Assembly: GCF_022701255.1 (NCBI RefSeq)
Contig: NZ_CP031705.1
Span: forward strand, 3,175,501 to 3,239,500
DNA length: 64,000 bases
Direction: 5' to 3'
Source of the DNA: Microcoleus vaginatus HSN003
GTDB lineage: Bacteria; Cyanobacteriota; Cyanobacteriia; Cyanobacteriales; Microcoleaceae
Part shown: piece after piece, positions 59,688-64,000 of the stretch
Position numbering within the stretch: the first letter of the stretch is position 1
Layout: each line of letters starts with the position of its first letter
Made by a program: the position numbers and the translations under genes
Notes under the pieces: generated by a model
Database searches by the model: none
What the model was told of the DNA's origin: nothing
Seen by the model: only the letters and a program-made list of their open reading frames with translations

Positions 59688-60818
59688 ATGTTTCAGACAG
59701 CACTCAACCAAGGTACGACAGCAACGGATACAGCGCTTGACGTTGAACTCCGCAAGGTCTTTAAGGTATTTAACGGCGAAACCGCAGTCCGTGGAGTTGA
59801 CCTCAACATCCGCCAAGGAGAATTTTTTAGCATCCTCGGGCCTAGCGGCTGCGGCAAGACTACGACGCTGCGCTTAATCGCTGGCTTCGAGACTCCCTCG
59901 GCGGGCGAATTGATGATTCGTGGCCAGTCGATGACCAACACTCCAGCTTACCGCCGTCCGGTAAATACTGTGTTTCAAAGCTATGCTTTGTTCGGACACA
60001 TGAATGTCTGGGATAACATCGCTTTTGGATTGCGGATCAAAAAGCTGGGGAAAGCGGAAATTGAAGAACGGGTACGGGAAGTTTTGCAATTGGTGAAAAT
60101 GGAATCTTTCGCCAACAGGTTTCCCGGTCAAATGTCGGGCGGCCAGCAGCAGCGGGTGGCTTTGGCGAGAGCTCTGGTAAATCGACCGGCGGTTTTGCTG
60201 CTGGACGAACCCCTCGGTGCTCTGGATTTGAAGTTGCGGAAGCAGATGCAGTTGGAACTGTCGAATTTGCATCAAGAATTGGGTTTGACTTTTGTGATGG
60301 TGACTCACGACCAAGAAGAGGCGATGAGTCTGTCTGACCGGATTGCGGTGATGCACGAGGGGAGGATTGAGCAAATTGGCTCTCCGGAAGAAATTTATGA
60401 GTGCCCGCAGACGGCTTTTGTGGCCGATTTTATTGGCGATACGAATTTGTTTGCGGGTACGGTAGAATCGATCGACCGATCGACTATCACAGTTCGCACC
60501 TCAGCCAATCTGAAAATAGTCGTTCAGCAGTCGGATATGTGGAGTGGTGTCACAGGCGACTCGGTTGTGGTCAGCGTTCGGCCCGAAAAAGTATATTTGA
60601 ATCTCTACCAGCCGGAAGTGTCGGTCAACTGTTTTGAAGGGCGGCTCAAAAATACTATGTATATGGGGACGCACGTTCATTACGTGGTTGAGTTGGCGTC
60701 GGGCGATAAAATTACGGTGCGCCAGCCAAATACCGGCGGCTCTTTCCCAGACCCGCACACGCCGATTTACGCTTATTGGGGAACTACTGATTGTCTCGCT
60801 TTGACCGATCGAGGATAA
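59688..60818 (+). CDS. potA: polyamine-type ABC transporter ATPase
   Basis: 376 residues from the ATG at 59688, with AGGAAAGGG 6-14 bases upstream. PotA/FbpC-type importer ATPase: Walker [11 protein letters not shown]-loop [13 protein letters not shown], signature [15 protein letters not shown], Walker [13 protein letters not shown], and His in [14 protein letters not shown]. The C-terminal TOBE domains (about 290-376) hold VRPEKVYL and [10 protein letters not shown]. Spermidine/putrescine is the expected substrate class from the partner binding protein; Fe(III) or other organic cations are alternatives. First gene of potA-potD-potB-potC. An AAGGAAG array follows its stop codon directly. Confidence 0.92.
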   Translation: MFQTALNQGTTATDTALDVELRKVFKVFNGETAVRGVDLNIRQGEFFSILGPSGCGKTTTLRLIAGFETPSAGELMIRGQSMTNTPAYRRPVNTVFQSYALFGHMNVWDNIAFGLRIKKLGKAEIEERVREVLQLVKMESFANRFPGQMSGGQQQRVALARALVNRPAVLLLDEPLGALDLKLRKQMQLELSNLHQELGLTFVMVTHDQEEAMSLSDRIAVMHEGRIEQIGSPEEIYECPQTAFVADFIGDTNLFAGTVESIDRSTITVRTSANLKIVVQQSDMWSGVTGDSVVVSVRPEKVYLNLYQPEVSVNCFEGRLKNTMYMGTHVHYVVELASGDKITVRQPNTGGSFPDPHTPIYAYWGTTDCLALTDRG

Positions 60819-60828
60819 TTGGGAAACG

Positions 60829-61016
60829 AAGGAAGAAGGAAGAAGGAAAAAGGAAAAAGGAAGAAGGAAAAAAGAAGAAGGAAGAAGGAAGAGGGGGAGA
60901 ATGGGAGAATTTCCCCATTACCAATTATTCCTTATTACAAATTCTCAAATCTAAAATCGAATTTCCCAATCCCCAATTCCCCAATCTAAAATCTAAAATC
61001 TAAAATCTAAAATCTA
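60829..61016 (+). repeat. AAGGAAG array followed by TCTAAAA array
   Basis: AAGGAAG-type purine heptamers (about 60829-60898) just after the potA stop, then CCCATTACC/CCCAATCC units, then about five copies of TCTAAAA (60982-61016), ending three bases before the GTG of potD. Both array types are in sense orientation in one gap. Confidence 0.9.
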
Positions 61017-61019
61017 ACT

Positions 61020-62150
61020 GTGCCTCCGACTAACTTACCAATTTCCAGGATTTTCCCGGCTAATTCTACACGCCGTCAGTTCCTAAAAAATTCGGCGGCG
61101 GCAATTTCCGGGTTAGCTGTTTCGAGTTGTGGCTGGCGACTTGCAGACGTACAATCTGCTCCTCCCGTCAAAGGTTCGGCAGACCAACTTTTTATCTATA
61201 CTTGGGCAGGCTATACCGATGAAGCTTTGCTCGATCGCTTTGCCGAAAAAACCGGCATTCGCGTAGTGGCCGACGTGTTTAGTTCCAACGAAGAGATGCT
61301 GGCGAGAGTTCAAGCCGGGGGCGGCCGCGCCTACAGCATCATTTACCCGTCTGACTACATGGTGGTTCAAATGACGGAACTCGGGCTGTTGATCCCATTA
61401 GACCAGTCGATTTTGGGCGGGATCGATCGGCTCAGAAAACAGTTCCAAAACCCTGTATATGACCCAGGGAACCGCTACAGCGTGCCTTTGAGTTGGGGAA
61501 CCACCGGCTTGATTTACAACAGCGAACAACTCAAAGAAGCTCCTGAAGATTGGAACTATTTGTGGGAGCACAAACAGGAGTTAGCAAGGCGAATGACCCT
61601 GGCTAGTGATGTTCGAGAAGTCATGGGCGCTGCGTTGCGGATGCTGGGCTATTCTCTGAATTCTACCAACGCAGAGCACGTGAAACAAGCTTACGAAAAG
61701 TTGGTGGAACTCAAACCGGCGATCGCATCTTTTACTACTGATGCTTGGCGACCTCAAATGCTGACGGGGGATTTGAAGGTAGCTATGTGTTATTCTTCTG
61801 ATGCTAATGAAGTAATTTCAGATAACGATAAATTGAAGTATGTCGTCCCCAAAAGCGGTTCTTCTCTGTGGACTGACACTTTAGTAATTCCTAAAGGTGC
61901 TCCCAATCCCGAAGCAGCTTATCAATGGATTAACTTTATGCTGCAACCCGATGTCGCTGCTTCTTTAGTAGAGCGACTCAGTTTTTCAACTCCTTTGGAA
62001 GATGCTTTTACTTTGTTGCCGCCGGAAGTCCGCCAAAACGACATTCTTTTCCCTCCGGCATCTGTTTTGAAAAAGTGCGAAGGTGTGGCTCCGGTAGGGA
62101 AATTTATGGAAGTGTACGATCGCTATTGGACTAAATTAACCAGCGGCTAA
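61020..62150 (+). CDS. potD: polyamine-type solute-binding protein (Tat lipoprotein)
   Basis: 376 residues from the GTG at 61020. The N-terminus carries a twin-arginine motif (RRQFL at 18-22) and a lipobox-like AVSSC with Cys37, so it is probably exported folded and lipid-anchored. The binding-protein core follows PotD/PotF: DQLFIYTWAGYTDEALLDRF, ADVFSSNEEMLARVQAGG, YSIIYPSDYMV, then VPLSWGTTGLIYN and MTLASDVREVMGAAL. Two-lobed polyamine-type receptor; specificity unknown. Preceded by a TCTAAAA array and no Shine-Dalgarno sequence. Confidence 0.9.
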   Translation: MPPTNLPISRIFPANSTRRQFLKNSAAAISGLAVSSCGWRLADVQSAPPVKGSADQLFIYTWAGYTDEALLDRFAEKTGIRVVADVFSSNEEMLARVQAGGGRAYSIIYPSDYMVVQMTELGLLIPLDQSILGGIDRLRKQFQNPVYDPGNRYSVPLSWGTTGLIYNSEQLKEAPEDWNYLWEHKQELARRMTLASDVREVMGAALRMLGYSLNSTNAEHVKQAYEKLVELKPAIASFTTDAWRPQMLTGDLKVAMCYSSDANEVISDNDKLKYVVPKSGSSLWTDTLVIPKGAPNPEAAYQWINFMLQPDVAASLVERLSFSTPLEDAFTLLPPEVRQNDILFPPASVLKKCEGVAPVGKFMEVYDRYWTKLTSG

Positions 62151-62304
62151 TCATCAAACCGAGGGCGGGTTTTACAGGCAATCTCTAATTATAACCCACT
62201 ATTTACACAAGCTCGCCCCCGCACAGCCGATCGCCGACTCTATCCGTATTATATCCGCGTTAATCCGCATTCATCAGCGGTTAAAAACTCAAAAAAATTG
62301 ATCT

Positions 62305-63216
62305 ATGGCTGTTTCAACTAGAACTCCCCCTCCTATTCCTCCCAATTCTTCTTTGAAGGCTGAAACGGTTTCCCCGTGGTCGGCGTGGGCTGGGCCACTG
62401 GCCTTGCTGGGCCCTTCTGGCTTGTTGCTGCTTTTATTATTAGTCATACCAACTTTGGTGATTTTTCAGCTTAGTTTGGTGCCGAATATTAAGCCGGGAG
62501 ATTTGGTGAATCCTTCGGGAATCGGCAATTACCTGCGAGTGTTTGAGCCACTGAATTTACAGGTGATTGGTCGATCGCTCTATTTCGCAACGGGGACTAC
62601 TATTCTGTGTTTGCTGCTGGGATTTCCCGTCGCTTACTGGATCGCCCTCAATGTCTCGAAAAAGTGGCGGAATTTAACTTTGTTAGGGTTTGTGTTGCCG
62701 CTGTGGACTTCTTCGCTGTTGCGATCGTATGCTTGGATTACAATTCTGCGTCCTACGGGGGTTCTCAACTCGCTGCTGGCACTTGTAGGCATTCCTCCTC
62801 TGGAATTGCTTAATCAAAGTTCCGCAGTTTTAATCGGCATGGCTTACAGTTATTTGCCTTATATAGTGACCATTCTCTACGCTTCTTTGGAAAAGTTAGA
62901 CCGCAGGTTGCTAGAAGCATCTCAGGATTTGGGCGCGAATCCAGTGGAAACTTTCTGGAAAGTGACAGTACCTCAGACCATGCCGGGAATTGCTGCGGGT
63001 TCTTTGCTAGTATTTATTAGCAGTTTGGGCGATTTTGTCGATCCCGAGTTGCTCGGTGGAGCTTCGAGTATGACGGCAGCTCGTTTGATTTACAATCAGT
63101 TTTTGGGGGCGACTCAAAATTGGGGGCTGGGTTCGGCTCTGAGTATGGTATTAATCTTTGCAGTGAGTATCGGAATTGCCCTTTTGCTCAAATATGGCGA
63201 TCGTAATGCAGTTTAG
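62305..63216 (+). CDS. potB: polyamine-type ABC permease PotB
   Basis: 303 residues with six membrane helices and an N-terminal cytoplasmic tail of about 30 residues rich in Thr/Pro/Ser. The EAA loop that contacts the ATPase is clear: LLEASQDLGANPVETFWKVTVPQT. ATG at 62305. Membrane subunit of the PotABCD-type importer; follows potD after 154 bases that hold a CCGCGTTAATCCGCATT-type repeat. An AAGGAAG array begins within ten bases of its stop codon. Confidence 0.93.
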   Translation: MAVSTRTPPPIPPNSSLKAETVSPWSAWAGPLALLGPSGLLLLLLLVIPTLVIFQLSLVPNIKPGDLVNPSGIGNYLRVFEPLNLQVIGRSLYFATGTTILCLLLGFPVAYWIALNVSKKWRNLTLLGFVLPLWTSSLLRSYAWITILRPTGVLNSLLALVGIPPLELLNQSSAVLIGMAYSYLPYIVTILYASLEKLDRRLLEASQDLGANPVETFWKVTVPQTMPGIAAGSLLVFISSLGDFVDPELLGGASSMTAARLIYNQFLGATQNWGLGSALSMVLIFAVSIGIALLLKYGDRNAV

Positions 63217-63218
63217 GA

Positions 63219-63294
63219 TGTTGAAGGAAGAAGGAAGAAGGAAGAAGGAAGAAGGAAGAAGGAAGAAGGAAGAAGGAAGAAGGAAGAAGGAAGA
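63219..63294 (+). repeat. AAGGAAG array 3' of potB
   Basis: About ten near-perfect tandem copies of AAGGAAG directly after the potB stop, in the sense orientation, followed by ACCAATT-type units up to the potC start. Confidence 0.9.
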
Positions 63295-63341
63295 AAACAA
63301 TCCTAACCAATTAACAATTACCAATTACCGATTACCGAGAA

Positions 63342-64000
63342 ATGGAAAAGACAGCCGAAAATCCACAGGAGGAAATACAAGCCGATATGTACTTAAAACC
63401 TAAATTTAAGATTTCTTGGCAGGTGATATTTGCCGTTGTGATGTTTTTTTATATGTACCTGCCCATCCTGGTACTCACATTTTACAGCTTTAACAAATCG
63501 CGTTTTAGCGCCGGCTGGGAAGGATTTACTTTAGATTGGTACGTTAAATTATTTAGCGATACGCGGATTTTAATTGCCCTGAGAAACAGTTTAACAGTGG
63601 CTGTTTGTGCAGTTGCAATCTCGGCGGTACTCGGCACTTTGATGGCCGTTGGTTTAGCCCGCTACCGCTTTCCTGGCAAGAATTTATATCAGGGAGTTTC
63701 CTACTTGCCGATTATTATTCCAGATATTGCGACCGCAGTTGCTACTCTGGTATTTTTAGCGGCCCTGGCTATTCCTCTGAGTTTGTGGACAATTGTCGCC
63801 GCTCACATTGTGTTTTGTCTGGCTTACATCGCCCTAGCTGTTTCTACTAGATTGGCCGATTTAAACCCGTATTTAGAAGAGGCTGCCTTGGATTTGGGTG
63901 CAACGCCTGTTGAAGCTTTTATTCAGGTTTTGCTCCCTCAATTAATACCCGGAATTGTTTCAGGTTGTCTGCTGTCTTTTGTCCTCAGCATGGACGATTT
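63342..64000 (+). CDS. potC: polyamine-type ABC permease PotC (partial)
   Basis: The frame is open from the ATG at 63342 to the window edge (about 220 codons), so the C-terminus is missing. A second ATG at 63387 has AGGAGG 14 bases before it and may be the true start. Family marks: YMYLPILVLTFYSFN, then WDWYVKLF-type region (here LDWYVKLFSDTRI), LPIIIPDIATAVATLVFL, and the EAA loop LEEAALDLGATPVEAFIQVLLPQ. Second membrane subunit of the importer, completing the order potA-potD-potB-potC. Confidence 0.92.
   Translation, partial: MEKTAENPQEEIQADMYLKPKFKISWQVIFAVVMFFYMYLPILVLTFYSFNKSRFSAGWEGFTLDWYVKLFSDTRILIALRNSLTVAVCAVAISAVLGTLMAVGLARYRFPGKNLYQGVSYLPIIIPDIATAVATLVFLAALAIPLSLWTIVAAHIVFCLAYIALAVSTRLADLNPYLEEAALDLGATPVEAFIQVLLPQLIPGIVSGCLLSFVLSMDD

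Noticed and set aside
63219..63294. Tandem 7-bp array as part of a coding region
   Set aside because: The frame through it encodes only Lys/Glu/Arg repeats, begins inside potB and has no start signal.
1..64000. tRNA, rRNA or well-known riboswitch genes
   Set aside because: I looked in all gaps and recognised no cloverleaf, rRNA block or conserved riboswitch core; a covariance search is needed to exclude small RNAs.

Overview
The window looks like chromosome of a filamentous cyanobacterium, probably of the Oscillatoria/Microcoleus type. HIP1 palindromes (GCGATCGC and GATCG-rich variants) are scattered everywhere, a plant-type acyl-lipid desaturase (DesA) and a Ycf35-type protein are present, and intergenic DNA is crowded with 7-bp tandem repeats and palindromic elements. 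Housekeeping genes (polA, clpB, thrC, ilvA, potADBC) argue against a plasmid. The genus is inferred; no rRNA or tRNA gene was recognised.

Layout. 1-3.5 kb: minus-strand cluster with a ParA ATPase fused to a restriction-type nuclease domain, a ParB-like/helix-hairpin-helix protein, and a second ParB-like coiled-coil protein cut by the left edge. 3.7-8.3 kb: desA, a small conserved protein, thrC, a Uma2-type protein and purU. 8.4-20.8 kb: MscS channel, a coiled-coil protein, a YihY/BrkB membrane protein, small envelope proteins, clpB, a sensor kinase and a thermonuclease-like lipoprotein. 20.9-32.4 kb: CmoB-like methyltransferase and polA, a J-domain membrane protein, a coupled PAS histidine kinase and REC-GGDEF-EAL regulator, and a WD40 protein. 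32.6-38.4 kb: accessory and decaying DNA, with ycf35, a chimeric pseudogene, a toxin-antitoxin pair whose toxin carries a nonsense codon, an orphan HTH protein of the vWA-MoxR-associated type, an IS630-family element sitting inside another gene's signal peptide, and DUF29. 38.5-50.4 kb: ilvA, an AAC(6')-like acetyltransferase, a methyltransferase-HIT fusion, a DUF2997/GrpE-like/Hsp70-like operon, a threonine aldolase, a divergent HxlR-pirin pair and a trypsin-WD40 protein. 50.8-59.4 kb: a GldA/GldF/GldG/DUF4340-type ABC transporter operon with extreme coding repeats and a guest Rpn-type nuclease gene. 59.7-64 kb: a polyamine-type ABC transporter potA-potD-potB-potC, cut by the right edge.

Working together: threonine synthesis (thrC), deamination (ilvA) and cleavage (aldolase) are all present but unlinked. 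The Hsp70-like, GrpE-like and DUF2997 genes look like a dedicated chaperone module. The kinase/EAL pair is a translationally coupled two-component system probably lowering cyclic-di-GMP.

The most unusual signals are: the nuclease-ParA/ParB cluster; the membrane-HTH-GrpE/Hsp70 operon; TCTAAAA heptamer arrays placed in sense orientation directly before five start codons that lack a Shine-Dalgarno sequence, with AAGGAAG arrays in sense orientation just after several stop codons; palindromic elements that entered polA, the Hsp70-like gene and the ABC ATPase gene without breaking their frames; and an IS630 insertion whose removal in silico restores a perfect signal peptide.
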